Assembly: GCF_000455365.1 (NCBI RefSeq)
Contig: NZ_HG315688.1
Span: 62,001 to 126,000 of the forward strand
Direction: 5' to 3'
DNA: 64,000 bases
From: Halopiger djelfimassiliensis
Lineage (GTDB): Archaea; Halobacteriota; Halobacteria; Halobacteriales; Natrialbaceae
Positions 15,690 to 25,109 of this stretch are shown one piece after another. Position 1 is the first letter of the stretch. Each line of letters begins with the position of its first letter. The position numbers were made by a program, and so were the translations under genes. A model generated the notes under the pieces. It was not told the DNA's origin, did no database searches, and worked only from the letters and a program-made list of their open reading frames with translations.

Positions 15690-17672
15690 ATGGGTGAAAG
15701 AAAACCGACAGACAGATTACGAGGCATCAGCCGTGGTGCGCTCGTAAGTGTCCTCCTTGTCGGGATGCTCGCTACAGCGTCGTTCGGCGTTATGTTCGCC
15801 GGGACGTCGACTGTAGATGGTGCTGAGACCGACGCAGAGTACGAGCTCTCGTCGTATGACTCCGTTGCAGCGGCCGAAAACGAACTCGATCCGGCAGACG
15901 ACGTCTATCTCAAAGACGACGGAAGTGCCGTCCTCGCCTACGAGGACGACACCGACCTGAACGAGATGCAGATCGGCGTCGACGTCAGCGAAGGGCTGGC
16001 ACACCTGCTGATCGTCGACGAACTCGACGAAGGGGCCGAGGGGATCGAGGGGAACGCGACCGCCCTCCTCGACGAAGGCAGTTTTTCGGGGGAAGCCTCG
16101 TTGAACGCCGACCAACCGAGTGATCTCGAGGATCTCTCGGTGGACATCTCCGGCGAGTCCTCCGACGAGGTAAACGAGTTCGACGCGACGTTCCAGACCA
16201 CGTTCGAAGACCAGACGCTCGGTTCGACAGCAGTCACGACGGACGGCGAGATATACGCCACGTCGGATACGTTCGGGACGACTGGCACTCTTGCCTACGA
16301 ATCCGGCGTTGCTGCAGGACAGAACGGAGAAGAGCGGTTCGTGGCATCCCTCGATGACTCCGCCGAGGGATACGAACTTGACGTGACCAGAACGAAGATC
16401 GTCAACGGCTGGTCGAAAGACCGCTGGGAAACCCGCGAGGCCGCAGAGCAGACTCTCGACGACGAGTTCGGCTCCATTGCGGACGACCTCGGCGGTGAGA
16501 GCGAAATCACCATCGAACACTACTCGTTCGATGAGCGCGACGACGGACAGTACGATCTCGAACTCGACGTGACCGTCACGTACACCGGGATCGAGGACGG
16601 AATCGAACGAACCGTCACCGACGAGCTGGCGAACGATCCCGAACTCGATCTGACCGACGAACAGGCCCGAGAGATCGGTGCCTCCGTCAGCGAGATCGAA
16701 CTCGAGACCTTCGAGTTCTCGATGATCAGCGACGGCGGATCGGTCGAGGCCGACTGGGAGGTCGAGTTGACGAACTACGACGACGCCGTCCTCGCGATGA
16801 TCGAGGTCGTCCAGTCGGACGAAACCACGACCGAGTGGGTCTCCGACGAGGAACTCGATGACGTTCAGGCCATGTTCGAGGCACAGAACGCTGCGGACCT
16901 CCGAACGACGATCGAGTGGTCCGGTCGGGCCGGGCAGACGCCCGATCAGAAGACCCAGATCACCGCCGACGTCAGCAGTTCCACTGAGAACTGGCAGGCA
17001 TACGTCGATGAACTCGAACAACGCGGCGTCGAGACCGGTCAAGACATGACCTTCGACCTTCAGGTCACTACCGAAAACGACGAGATCGTTCTCGACGGCG
17101 AGTTCGAAATCCAGCAGGAGGAACTCATCGACCAGGCACTCGAGAGCATGACCGAGTCGCTCCGACAGAACCCCGCGGATACGACTGATGCGGCCGACTT
17201 CATCGTCGCCCTCGAACAGTCCGATCTCGAACTCGCACGGACCGACATCGAATTCGAGGACGGCACGGTGACGGTCGAAGGCGGCGCGAAGTTCGAGAAC
17301 ATGGGCGAACTGCTCGAGAAGGTCGGTCCCGAGAACGCAGTCGGGATCTCCAGCATCGCCAGCGAGACCGAGGACGGAACGTCGACGGTGTACGTCCACG
17401 TCGAGGATCTCGACGTTGAGACCGGTTCGGCGAGCAAAGCCGACATCGAACACCTCGACTTCGTCTCCGACGAGACGACGGTCCACGAGGCCGGCGAATG
17501 GGACGCCGACACCGAGTTCCCCGAGGTCGACACTGCCGAAGCCAGTGAGTACCTCGGTATCGAACACACGGCCACGGAGTCCTCCTCGGACGGACTTCCC
17601 GGATACGGTATCGGTACTGCGCTCGTTTCGGTCGCCGTCGTACTGACGGCACTGCTGGCGCGGCGGTCGTAA
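15690..17672 (+). CDS. Secreted surface protein with PGF-CTERM-like C-terminal sorting signal
   Basis: A 660-residue acidic, exported protein. Residues 1-45 are a signal peptide (GALVSVLLVGMLATASFGV). The body is D/E/T/S-rich with repeated beta-strand stretches such as YDLELDVTVTYTG. The C terminus DGLPGYGIGTALVSVAVV, ending in RRS, has the layout of archaeosortase A substrates: a Gly/Pro motif, a hydrophobic helix, then a basic tail. PGY replaces the usual PGF. It would be cut and lipid-anchored to the cell surface. No enzyme motif is visible. AT-rich AGAACATTTATATGTG near 15655-15670 is its likely promoter. Adhesive or S-layer-associated roles are possible. Confidence 0.85.
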   Translation: MGERKPTDRLRGISRGALVSVLLVGMLATASFGVMFAGTSTVDGAETDAEYELSSYDSVAAAENELDPADDVYLKDDGSAVLAYEDDTDLNEMQIGVDVSEGLAHLLIVDELDEGAEGIEGNATALLDEGSFSGEASLNADQPSDLEDLSVDISGESSDEVNEFDATFQTTFEDQTLGSTAVTTDGEIYATSDTFGTTGTLAYESGVAAGQNGEERFVASLDDSAEGYELDVTRTKIVNGWSKDRWETREAAEQTLDDEFGSIADDLGGESEITIEHYSFDERDDGQYDLELDVTVTYTGIEDGIERTVTDELANDPELDLTDEQAREIGASVSEIELETFEFSMISDGGSVEADWEVELTNYDDAVLAMIEVVQSDETTTEWVSDEELDDVQAMFEAQNAADLRTTIEWSGRAGQTPDQKTQITADVSSSTENWQAYVDELEQRGVETGQDMTFDLQVTTENDEIVLDGEFEIQQEELIDQALESMTESLRQNPADTTDAADFIVALEQSDLELARTDIEFEDGTVTVEGGAKFENMGELLEKVGPENAVGISSIASETEDGTSTVYVHVEDLDVETGSASKADIEHLDFVSDETTVHEAGEWDADTEFPEVDTAEASEYLGIEHTATESSSDGLPGYGIGTALVSVAVVLTALLARRS

Positions 17673-18402
17673 CGCCTTCCGACGTTTCGCCGCCGGTCCC
17701 CGGAATCGATCGCTCAAAGCGGCCACCGAATCGCTTCGCTACAGTTTTTACACCTGATGGGCGGTCGGAGCTCCCCTGCAAGTGACGCCTGTACTATTAC
17801 GGACTCCCGTCGAGCCGGCTAGGGATACGAGCGGATGTACGATCTGCCATGAGGAGCAGAAATGTCCTGTCCGGTAGCGACTCCCGGAACGGTTTCGACC
17901 GTCGGCGGATCGATTCCGTGACTGATCGTCTCGAGACGGGCGTCGAAACATACGCGATGTCGGCGCGGGCCAGTTGCGCTGCCGCTTGACGGGCAACCGA
18001 AGCGCTCGATCGAGGCAGCAACGATCAACGCGAGGGCAGTGACCGACTCGTCCAGCGGGTTGTCGACGACCTGAAGACCACCGGTATCGAAAACGATCGC
18101 CGCGAACGGCCGACGCCACGGTGACGGTCGCTGTAGCCGGGCGCTCGAGGCGTTCCTGCGACGATACGACCGTGACTGGCCGGCTGGGCCGGCTTCGGAC
18201 CCGAGGGCGTGCGAGCGGGCATCCTCGAACGTAAACGACCGGAGCACCGTTGCGATCACGGCGGCCCACGCACGGTTTTGCGCCGAGTTAGATGTCAACC
18301 CGGACCGTCCTCTCGGTCGCGTGCTCGAGGAGGTTAGCAAGCGGGACATCGAACGTGCATCCTACAGGTCGTCACCCCGAAGCGGCGTGGGAACCGATCT
18401 GA
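17673..18402. other. Gene-poor stretch with possible decayed coding sequence
   Basis: No intact gene is evident. On the minus strand, fragments in different frames have protein-like composition: FAAIVFDTGGLQVVDNPLDE (near 18045-18105), and further on QAAAQLARADIAYVSTPVSR (near 17935-17995). They are separated by frame changes, as expected of a decayed gene. I cannot name the family. The plus strand shows nothing convincing. Confidence 0.35.
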
Positions 18403-18600
18403 TTCCGCGGAGCCTTCTGGTTGACGAACGTCGGGCTCGTCGTCATGACCCTCGCATCGCTACTTCCGTTCGGGTTCGTGGAGCTTCGAGCGGTCTACAG
18501 GGACGGCTACGCCGACACACGAAGCCTCGAGTTCTACGAACGGGACCGTGTCCAGCGGCTGCTGTGAGCTCGGACGCTCGGCGATACCGCAGCCGTTCGA
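18403..18600 (+). pseudogene. Remnant resembling C-terminal part of a qNOR-type nitric oxide reductase
   Basis: One frame reads FRGAFWLTNVGLVVMTLASL, continues LPFGFVELRAVY and ends SLEFYERDRVQRLL before a TGA at 18565. Reading through gives ARTLGDTA. If the TGA were TGG this would be WARTLGDTA, which matches the way single-chain NO reductases (NorZ/qNOR, heme-copper oxidase superfamily) continue: a helix, then a 'Y..RS..F' segment, then 'W.R..GD'. The frame is also stopped upstream by a TGA at 18400, and no start or upstream part of the gene is present. I infer a 5'-deleted, nonsense-mutated remnant. The family match is from memory. Confidence 0.45.
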
Positions 18601-18661
18601 CACCTTCGTGCGACGCGAGGAGCGCAACGAGAGATAAAAAACGAAACGGCGTCTCGGTCCG

Positions 18662-20128
18662 CTACTCCTTGCCGAACATCTGGCGCATCATCGGGTGCAT
18701 CTCCATCATCTGCTCTTCCGCGATTTCCTCGTAGAGCTTGTAGGTGATGGAGACGGCAAGCAGCAGTCCCGTCCCGGAGACGGTCCCGATGGTGCCGAGC
18801 ATGTTAGCCCAGACGGCGAGCAGACCGACGAGTGCGCCACCGATGACGGTCACCTGCGGGATGTACCGCTCCATGACCTTCTCGATAACGCCGACGTTCT
18901 GTCGGAAGCCGGGGATCTGCATCCCCGAGTTTTGGATCTGCTTTGCGGTCGCTTCCGGACCCATGTTCGTCGTCTCGACCCAGAAGATGGCGAAGACCGC
19001 GCCACCGACGATCATGAACGAGAGGTCGACGGCGATACGGATCAACACCATCCAGGTCTCCTGTGAGACGTTCCCGGTCCACCACATCCAATCTTGCGGC
19101 GAGTAGATGGGCGCGACGTAGTAGAAGAACCCACTGACGGGTTGCCCCCGTGGATTGTACTGCCCGAGCCAGCTGGGCATATCGTTGCCCAGCTGTCGAT
19201 AGAGGATCTGGCCCAGGAACTGGACGTTCGCCTGCACTGCCCGAACGAGGATCATCGGCAGGACGCTCGCGTAGATGAGCTTCACGGGGAAGCGGCCGCG
19301 AGCACCCTTGACGCGGGCGTGGCTGAGCGGGATCTCCACCCGGACGGATTCCGCGTACACGACGATTCCGAAGATCAGCAGCGTCGTGAGTAGGGCGATG
19401 AGATGGCCGTCCTGAAGCAACAGGGTGGTCAACCCATCACTGGTGACGAGCGACCCGACCTCCACCTGCCCGGTGAGGATTCGGTACCAGTCGTAGAAGA
19501 ATCCTCCCTCCGTGGGCTGGATGAACCCAGTCACGAGACGCTGGCTGATCCCGGCGATGATGAACAGGCCGATCCCGCTGCCGACCCCCCACTTACTGAC
19601 GACCTCGTCCATATAGAGGACGAGCGCACCGCCAATGAAGATCTGGAGGAACATCAGCAGCTGGACCTGCGTCTGATCGAAGGTGAACCCGCCGAGCGTC
19701 AACGACGACTGGGCTGGCAGGAAGCCGCTGGCGAACACCATCGGAAGCGCGGTCAACGCCGTCATGACGAAGACGAGCAGCTTCTGCAGTCCCTGGTAGA
19801 GGACCTGATCCCGCGGGTCGTCCGTGTCGAGCCCGAGCAGGTCCGCACCACCGAGCAACTGCATAACGATGCTTGCCGTGACGATGGGGCCGATACCGAC
19901 CTGTAACACCGACCGATGCTCACCGGCGAGGATCGCACGGAACTCGCCGAAGAGGTCGGATGTCTGCCCGGTTTCCACGCCGAGCAGGGTGATGTTCGTC
20001 AGGAAGAAGTACAACACGAGGATGCCGGCCGTCCACGCCAGCTTGCGCTTGAAGGGGACGTGCCCCTCCGGTCGGCGCACTGTGGGCATCCGCGTTAAGA
20101 CCGGTTCAGCGGCTTCCTTCCATCCCAT
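18662..20128 (-). CDS. secY: Preprotein translocase subunit SecY
   Basis: A 488-residue, ten-helix channel subunit of the Sec translocon (SecYEG/Sec61). Recognisable blocks are the N-terminal amphipathic segment before KLAWTAGILVLYFFLTNI; the plug region after helix 1; the conserved pore residues in GIGPIVTASIVMQLL; and the cytosolic loop ESVRVEIPLSHARVKGARG that contacts SecA-less archaeal ribosomes. It sits 3 bp after rpl15 in the same operon. It is the last gene of the intact operon portion. The usual next gene, adk, is about 12 kb away. Confidence 0.97.
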   Translation of the reverse strand: MGWKEAAEPVLTRMPTVRRPEGHVPFKRKLAWTAGILVLYFFLTNITLLGVETGQTSDLFGEFRAILAGEHRSVLQVGIGPIVTASIVMQLLGGADLLGLDTDDPRDQVLYQGLQKLLVFVMTALTALPMVFASGFLPAQSSLTLGGFTFDQTQVQLLMFLQIFIGGALVLYMDEVVSKWGVGSGIGLFIIAGISQRLVTGFIQPTEGGFFYDWYRILTGQVEVGSLVTSDGLTTLLLQDGHLIALLTTLLIFGIVVYAESVRVEIPLSHARVKGARGRFPVKLIYASVLPMILVRAVQANVQFLGQILYRQLGNDMPSWLGQYNPRGQPVSGFFYYVAPIYSPQDWMWWTGNVSQETWMVLIRIAVDLSFMIVGGAVFAIFWVETTNMGPEATAKQIQNSGMQIPGFRQNVGVIEKVMERYIPQVTVIGGALVGLLAVWANMLGTIGTVSGTGLLLAVSITYKLYEEIAEEQMMEMHPMMRQMFGKE

Positions 20129-20131
20129 ATG

Positions 20132-20617
20132 TTACTCCTCGTCCTGTTCGGATTCGGTGTCGGCTTCGTCCTCCTGTGCACGTTCGGAGAGGACTGCCTC
20201 ACCGCCGGCAGCCTCGAGTTTCTCGCGTGCCGTCTCGGAGAACGCGTCCGCCGTTACCTCGAGGGCGTTTCGGACCTGACCGGAGCCGAGGACTTTGACG
20301 ACGTCGACTTCGTGACCGTCCTCGACGATATCGCGAGCGTCGAGGCGGTAGCCGTCGTCGGTCTCCTCGGCAACGTCTTCCGCGACGTAGAGGATCGCAT
20401 CCTCGTCGAGCTTCTGGACGTCGATCTCCGCGACGTCCTCTCGGATGTCCTGCGGTCGCTTGAAGCCGTGTTTGCCCTTCGGTTCGTAGTTGTGGAACTC
20501 GTGTTTGCTCCGCCCGGCGCGGCCACGACCACCGCGGTGACCCGCACCGCGTCGGTTCTTGTGCGAGCCGCCGCTGTGCGTTCGCGATCCGCGCTGGCGT
20601 CGTTTTTTACTCGTCAT
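20132..20617 (-). CDS. rpl15: 50S ribosomal protein uL15
   Basis: A 161-residue ribosomal protein of the large subunit. The N terminus is Arg/Gly/Lys-rich (HSGGSHKNRRGAGHRGGRGR), typical of uL15, which threads into 23S rRNA. A compact C-terminal domain follows, and an acidic tail (about 145-161) is a halophilic addition. It lies between rpl30 (2-bp gap) and secY (3-bp gap). Confidence 0.96.
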   Translation of the reverse strand: MTSKKRRQRGSRTHSGGSHKNRRGAGHRGGRGRAGRSKHEFHNYEPKGKHGFKRPQDIREDVAEIDVQKLDEDAILYVAEDVAEETDDGYRLDARDIVEDGHEVDVVKVLGSGQVRNALEVTADAFSETAREKLEAAGGEAVLSERAQEDEADTESEQDEE

Positions 20618-20619
20618 GG

Positions 20620-21087
20620 TTATCGCATCGATTCTAGCAGGTCGTTAATCTGCTCTGTTGTATGCTTTCCGAGTTGCCCTCCCTCGGCTGTCGGCTTCTT
20701 GATGCCATCGTGACCGCCGCGGGGCGGGTGCAATCGCAGCGTCGGGGACAGCCCCACGTCGCGAAGCGTCGTTTCCTCGGCCAGCAGCGCGTCGGCAAGC
20801 GCGTCGAAGTCGTCGTAGTCGGTGTTGTCGGCGAGCCACTCCTCGTCGACGTCCGACTGATCCCCTTCGAGGGGTTCCGCACGCTGTGCGAGCACCGTCG
20901 CGAGCACGTCCGAACTGGGTTCGCCGTGGGCGACGTAGTCGTTGACCTTGGTGATCATCCCCTCGTAGGTGTCGGTCTCGGGGACCAGCACACAGTGGTT
21001 GACGCTGTGGATGTTGAGCATCTGCAGGGTGTCCTGAACGTCCTGCTGGCGGTTGACTTCGCCACGGACCTGCACGATTGCCTTCAT
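20620..21087 (-). CDS. rpl30: 50S ribosomal protein uL30
   Basis: A 155-residue archaeal/eukaryotic-type uL30, much longer than the bacterial form of about 60 residues. It starts [18 protein letters not shown], the ferredoxin-like uL30 core, and ends in a Gly/Lys-rich RNA-contact segment with LHPPRGGHDGIKKPTAEGGQ. The ATG at 21087 shares its A with the rps5 stop (TGATG). A GTG one codon upstream is ignored. Confidence 0.96.
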   Translation of the reverse strand: MKAIVQVRGEVNRQQDVQDTLQMLNIHSVNHCVLVPETDTYEGMITKVNDYVAHGEPSSDVLATVLAQRAEPLEGDQSDVDEEWLADNTDYDDFDALADALLAEETTLRDVGLSPTLRLHPPRGGHDGIKKPTAEGGQLGKHTTEQINDLLESMR

Positions 21088-21743
21088 CACTCAGTCACCT
21101 CGGCTTCGTCGCGAGTCGTCCGGCGCTGTGGATGGCGCGACTGCGATGCGTTCTCGAGCGCGTTGAACGTCGCTTTCGCGAGGTTCACGGTCGTTCGAGT
21201 GTTGCCGTGACTCTTGGTCCAGGCGTTTTCGATACCGGCCAGCTCGAGCACCGCGCGAACGGTGTCGCTTGCGGCCAGTCCGAGCCCTTCCGGCGCGGGG
21301 ATAACCTCGACCTCGACGGAGCCGGCTTTGCCGTTGGTCCGTCGGGTCAGCGAGTGGGGCCGATCCGAGCGGTCCTCCCACGACCCGGAGCCACGCGGGA
21401 CCTCGATGATGTTTAGCTTCGCGATACCGATCGCCTTCTGGATGGCAGACCCGACCTGATCGTCCCGGCCTTCCGCGTAGCCGATGTAACCGTCGCGGTT
21501 GCCCACGACGACGACACATCGGAACTTCACGCGGCGTCCGGAGTCGGTCATCCGCTGGACCATGTTGATGTCCAGCACTTCGTCGTCCAGCCCCGGGAGG
21601 AGCTGGTCGACGATCTCGGGTTCCTTCAGCGGAAGTCCCGAGCTCAGGGCGTCCTCCATCGTATCGATGTCGCCCTCCTGAACCTTCCGGCCGAGACGGG
21701 TGACGGGCTGCCAACCGTCGTCGTTGTAGTCGTTTGCGCTCAT
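21087..21743 (-). CDS. rps5: 30S ribosomal protein uS5
   Basis: A 218-residue small-subunit protein. The central double-stranded-RNA-binding-like domain includes [20 protein letters not shown], the family signature, followed by the C-terminal domain beginning [16 protein letters not shown]. The start overlaps the rpl18 stop (ATGA), and its own stop overlaps the rpl30 start. uS5 helps decoding accuracy near the mRNA entry. Confidence 0.96.
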   Translation of the reverse strand: MSANDYNDDGWQPVTRLGRKVQEGDIDTMEDALSSGLPLKEPEIVDQLLPGLDDEVLDINMVQRMTDSGRRVKFRCVVVVGNRDGYIGYAEGRDDQVGSAIQKAIGIAKLNIIEVPRGSGSWEDRSDRPHSLTRRTNGKAGSVEVEVIPAPEGLGLAASDTVRAVLELAGIENAWTKSHGNTRTTVNLAKATFNALENASQSRHPQRRTTRDEAEVTE

Positions 21744-22288
21744 TCGAGGATCGCCTCTCGTACGTCGTCGAAGTGTTCTGGTAGGTCCGTTGCGTCGAAG
21801 TCACCGCTGTACAGCGGCTCGTCTAACTGTTCGGCGTACTCGGCGACGTGTTCGCCGCGGGTACGCGACCAGTCCGCGAGCACCTCGTCGTTGTGCGGGA
21901 TCTCGAGGCCGGCGTCGATCGCCCCTTCCTGTACCGCGAACACCTTGTTTCCGGGCGTGGCCGTGTTGAGGCCGATGTCGAGAACCGCTTCCTCGATGCC
22001 GGCCTCGACGGCCCGCGTGCCGGCCAGCAGGCCGGTCAGGTACGCCGCGGAAATGTTGCTCGTGGGGGCTTCCCAGCCGTACTCCTCGAGATCGCTCGAG
22101 TGTGCGCTCGCGAGCGTCTCGTCTCCCTGAGGTCCGGGAGTGATCAGCTGCGCCGTGGTGTGCTTGTTGCTCTTGCGAGCAACCAGGCGTGGCTTGCCCG
22201 ATTTCAGCAGGCGCAACCTCTGGTGGTAGTCCGTCCGGACCTCACGGCGACGCCGCATCGGCACCTTGTATCGTGGTCCTGTCGCCAT
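21740..22288 (-). CDS. rpl18: 50S ribosomal protein uL18
   Basis: A 182-residue archaeal-type uL18, which binds 5S rRNA. It opens [20 protein letters not shown], a conserved archaeal start, followed by the alpha/beta domain with [19 protein letters not shown]. It overlaps rps5 by 4 bp and shares a base with the rpl19e stop. Confidence 0.96.
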   Translation of the reverse strand: MATGPRYKVPMRRRREVRTDYHQRLRLLKSGKPRLVARKSNKHTTAQLITPGPQGDETLASAHSSDLEEYGWEAPTSNISAAYLTGLLAGTRAVEAGIEEAVLDIGLNTATPGNKVFAVQEGAIDAGLEIPHNDEVLADWSRTRGEHVAEYAEQLDEPLYSGDFDATDLPEHFDDVREAILE

Positions 22289-22737
22289 TATTGGTCACCG
22301 TAGTTCTCGTCGATGTAGTTCAACAGGTACCGGACGCTACGGAACTCCCCACCGCCAGCCTTCTTGTAGAGCTCGCGGTACTGCGTGGGCGTGATCTCGC
22401 CCTTGTCGCGGAGTTCACGCAGCTTCCGTCGCTGTGCGCGAATCTTGTTCTGCCATTCGTCTTTCTCGTTCTGGCGTGCGCCCTTCTTGCCGCGTCGCTT
22501 GCCCGGCCCCTTCTGGTGGCCGTAGGCGCGTTTCGCGTTGCGCTCGCGGGCGCGGCCGCGGGAGTTGCCCGAGGGCTCGTCGGCCTGAATGCGACCCTCC
22601 TCGACGAGTTCGCGGATCTCGTCGCGGGTGATCGCCTCGGCGATGTCTCCCTGCGCGTCGGGATCGAGCCAGACGCGGTTTTCGCCGACGTCGAGGACGT
22701 CGGCTGCGAGTCGCTTCTGTGCGGAAAGATCAGTCAT
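22288..22737 (-). CDS. rpl19e: 50S ribosomal protein eL19
   Basis: A 149-residue protein of the archaeal/eukaryotic-only eL19 family. It starts [20 protein letters not shown], passes through a long Arg/Lys/Gly-rich segment (about 60-95), and ends in a helix with [14 protein letters not shown]-type pattern. It binds 23S rRNA and forms an intersubunit bridge. It overlaps the rpl32e end by 8 bp. It is inserted between rpl32e and rpl18 as in other archaea. Confidence 0.96.
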   Translation of the reverse strand: MTDLSAQKRLAADVLDVGENRVWLDPDAQGDIAEAITRDEIRELVEEGRIQADEPSGNSRGRARERNAKRAYGHQKGPGKRRGKKGARQNEKDEWQNKIRAQRRKLRELRDKGEITPTQYRELYKKAGGGEFRSVRYLLNYIDENYGDQ

Positions 22738-23452
22738 TGGATTCCACCTCGACTTCTTCGTAGGTCGGGTTCAGGACGCGAATGCCCTCCGATTCGGCGA
22801 GCTCCTCGATCCGCTCGCGTTTGCGAGCGCCGACCGAGGAAGCGATACGGACCGCCTCGCGGTCGCCGTCGACGCCGTCGAGATCGTCGGTGTTCTCGAC
22901 GTAGACCTCCTCGAAGCCACTGGGGTGTTTGCCCCGGACTTCGGTCGGCGACCGGAAACCGGCCTGCACTTTCGGACCCTTGCCCTTGACGCCCTTGCGC
23001 TGTTTGGACAGCGTACCGCGTGGGCGGCGCCACGATTCCGGCGTCCGCTTTTTCTTGTGGTAATCCTGACGGTTGAACTGCGGCTTGCCGACGGAACGAC
23101 GCCGCTGGAGCAGACGCTCCTCGTCGTCAGTCAGCTCGGGCGTCTTCTCGGTCAGCCCGCGTGGCCGAAGCTCCGTCTCGACGTCTTCCTCCGGCTCCGC
23201 TTCTTCTTCGACGCCTTCGTCTTCGATCTCGGCTTCGGTCTCTTCGGTGACCTCGAGATCGCCGACGTCGGCCTTGATGCGGGCCGCGAGTGCGTTTCCG
23301 ACGCCGTCGGCCTCCGCCAGGTCGTCCTGGTCGGCCTCCTTGACGTCCTCGATGGACTCGAAACCGGCCTCGCGCAGCGCTTCTGCCTTGCTTGCGCCGA
23401 CGCCGCTGATGTCCTCGAGCTCCTGTGGCTCGTCCGCGTTGTCTTCTGCCAT
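22730..23452 (-). CDS. rpl32e: 50S ribosomal protein eL32 with N-terminal helix-hairpin-helix domain
   Basis: A 240-residue protein, about twice the size of basic eL32. The C-terminal half (about 105-240) is the eL32 fold, with [20 protein letters not shown] and [19 protein letters not shown]. The N-terminal 8-62 is a helix-hairpin-helix nucleic-acid-binding domain ([18 protein letters not shown], later [12 protein letters not shown]). A Glu-rich linker (65-90) joins them. This fusion is a known haloarchaeal trait. The gene lies 3 bp after rpl6. Confidence 0.95.
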   Translation of the reverse strand: MAEDNADEPQELEDISGVGASKAEALREAGFESIEDVKEADQDDLAEADGVGNALAARIKADVGDLEVTEETEAEIEDEGVEEEAEPEEDVETELRPRGLTEKTPELTDDEERLLQRRRSVGKPQFNRQDYHKKKRTPESWRRPRGTLSKQRKGVKGKGPKVQAGFRSPTEVRGKHPSGFEEVYVENTDDLDGVDGDREAVRIASSVGARKRERIEELAESEGIRVLNPTYEEVEVESND

Positions 23453-23455
23453 CTA

Positions 23456-23989
23456 TCAGGCACCTCCGGTGGCGGGTTTCTCGGTGATGTAGACCCCGTC
23501 CTGGAAGATGCGGGTGTCCTTGCCGCTGACGCGTGTCAGCTGCTCGATGTCCGCCGCCGTCTGGCCGACGTCCTCCTTGTCCGGACCGGAGAGGACGACG
23601 ACTTCGTCGTCGACGGAGACATCGGTATCACCGTGGATGGTCGTTCGTCGCGCTGCCTTTTCGCCGAGGAAGTTCTCGATGACGACGTCGTCGCCTTCCA
23701 CGCGGACCTGCATCGGGAAGTGGGAGTAGAAGACTTCCATCTTGTACTCCCAGCCCTCAGTCACGCCGTGGAAGGCGTTCTCGAGGTGGCTCTCGAAGGT
23801 GCCGACGGTCGCATTGGTCTTTGCGTCCTCGGCTTCGCTTTCGATTACCACGCTGTCGTCTTCGACCGCGACGTTCACGTCGGGGTACCAGAGACGTCGT
23901 GTGACGCTGCCCTCCGGTCCATCGACGGTCACGTCGAGGTGGTCTTTCTCGACGGTTACGTTGTCGGGGATTTCCAGTTCGACTCGCAT
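23456..23989 (-). CDS. rpl6: 50S ribosomal protein uL6
   Basis: A 177-residue uL6 of two repeated domains. The N terminus is RVELEIPDNVTVEKDHLDV, and the second half contains FLGEKAARRT and the DVGQTAADIEQLTRV pattern seen in archaeal L6. The ATG at 23989, 2 bp after the rps8 stop, was chosen; the open frame extends upstream to 24172 only through rps8. It binds near the sarcin-ricin loop. Confidence 0.95.
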   Translation of the reverse strand: MRVELEIPDNVTVEKDHLDVTVDGPEGSVTRRLWYPDVNVAVEDDSVVIESEAEDAKTNATVGTFESHLENAFHGVTEGWEYKMEVFYSHFPMQVRVEGDDVVIENFLGEKAARRTTIHGDTDVSVDDEVVVLSGPDKEDVGQTAADIEQLTRVSGKDTRIFQDGVYITEKPATGGA

Positions 23990-23991
23990 GG

Positions 23992-24384
23992 TTAGTAGAC
24001 GTATGCGATCACCTGGCCCCCAATACCCTGCTGGCGAGCCTCGTAGTGGCTCATGATGCCGTTGCTCGTCGTGACGACGAGCGCGCCGAAGTCCCGAGCG
24101 GGGAGATAACGCTTCTCCCACTTCTCGAACTCGTCGGCACCGGCACTGTAGCGGGGCTTGACGGGGCCACACTCGTTGATCGCTCCTTTCAGTTCGACCT
24201 CGAACTGACCGGCTTTGCCGTCGTCGACGTACTCGAAGCCGTCGATGTACCCGCGGTCGTAGAAGACCTCGAGTACGCTGCCGATCTCGTTCGAGGCGGG
24301 CGTTACCTCGTGCGTGAGATGTCCCACGCTCTCGGCGTTGTCGAGTCCCGAGAGCGCGTTGCTGAGTGGATCGTTTCCAGTCAT
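23992..24384 (-). CDS. rps8: 30S ribosomal protein uS8
   Basis: A 130-residue uS8, an early 16S rRNA-binding protein. It begins [18 protein letters not shown] and ends with the conserved C-terminal signature containing [20 protein letters not shown], then IAYVY. The ATG at 24384 lies just before rps14's stop at 24386, so translation is tightly coupled. Confidence 0.96.
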   Translation of the reverse strand: MTGNDPLSNALSGLDNAESVGHLTHEVTPASNEIGSVLEVFYDRGYIDGFEYVDDGKAGQFEVELKGAINECGPVKPRYSAGADEFEKWEKRYLPARDFGALVVTTSNGIMSHYEARQQGIGGQVIAYVY

Positions 24385-24385
24385 A

Positions 24386-24580
24386 TTATCGATACTTCTT
24401 GAATCCCATGTCACGGGCGATCTCGCGGAAGCACTGCCGACAGAGGTTGATGTCGTACTTGCCGACGAGTCCCTGTTTGCGACCACAGCGCTGGCACTCC
24501 TCGATCTGGCCGGTGCGCTTTGCCGCGTGCTCGCCCGTGCGGTTGGCTTCGGTTTCGTGGTCGGTTTCGCTTTCACTCAT
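24386..24580 (-). CDS. rps14: 30S ribosomal protein uS14, zinc-binding form
   Basis: A 64-residue zinc-ribbon uS14. Zinc ligands are C29, C32, C47 and C50 in CQRCG and CRQC, followed by [14 protein letters not shown]. An acidic N-terminal extension (about 1-20) is a haloarchaeal addition. It overlaps the rpl5 end by 8 bp. Confidence 0.96.
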   Translation of the reverse strand: MSESETDHETEANRTGEHAAKRTGQIEECQRCGRKQGLVGKYDINLCRQCFREIARDMGFKKYR

Positions 24581-25109
24581 CGTCAGTCTCCTCGACGGTT
24601 ACGTCGAAGTTCGCCTCGAGGAACGCGATGGCGTCCTCGGGGGTGAGTCGGTGTCGCGACGGGATCGGACGGGTCGCTTTGTCTCGCTTGGAGACGCGGT
24701 AGCCCGGACGCACCAGGTTGACGGTGACGTCCAGCCCGTAGATCCCGACGTTCGGGTCGTACTCCTGGCTCGGGAACTCGGTGTGTTCCTCGACGCCGAA
24801 GCTGAAGTTCCCCGTATCGTCGAACTGCCTTTTCGAAAGCTCCGCAAGCGGCAGGGACTTCTCGAGGAAGTCGGACGCGTCCTCGCCACGAAGGGTGACC
24901 TTCGTGCCGATCGGATCGCCCTGACGGATCCCGAAGTCCGGTTCGGTCCGTTTCGCCTGCGTACGGACGCTTTCCTGACCGGTGATCTCCTCGATGATGT
25001 CTTCGGCTTTACCGAGTTCGCGACCACCCTGACCGACGCCCATGTGGACGACGACTTTCTCGACGCGCGGTTCGCGCATCTCGTGGAAGTCGGCTTCGGC
25101 TTCGCTCAT
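24573..25109 (-). CDS. rpl5: 50S ribosomal protein uL5
   Basis: A 178-residue uL5, which binds 5S rRNA and contacts P-site tRNA. Blocks include [20 protein letters not shown] at the N terminus and [20 protein letters not shown] in the middle. Its start overlaps the rps4e stop by 4 bp and its end overlaps rps14. Confidence 0.96.
   Translation of the reverse strand: MSEAEADFHEMREPRVEKVVVHMGVGQGGRELGKAEDIIEEITGQESVRTQAKRTEPDFGIRQGDPIGTKVTLRGEDASDFLEKSLPLAELSKRQFDDTGNFSFGVEEHTEFPSQEYDPNVGIYGLDVTVNLVRPGYRVSKRDKATRPIPSRHRLTPEDAIAFLEANFDVTVEETDDE

Noticed and set aside
17748-18349. Two overlapping minus-strand frames of about 175 residues
   Set aside because: Neither frame is protein-like along its whole length; only short patches look coding and these switch frames. 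I treat the region as decayed and not as an intact gene.
6774-18600. A transposon or phage as the cause of the split ribosomal cluster
   Set aside because: No transposase, integrase, inverted terminal repeats or phage genes are visible in the block. The genes are ordinary haloarchaeal genes with normal composition.
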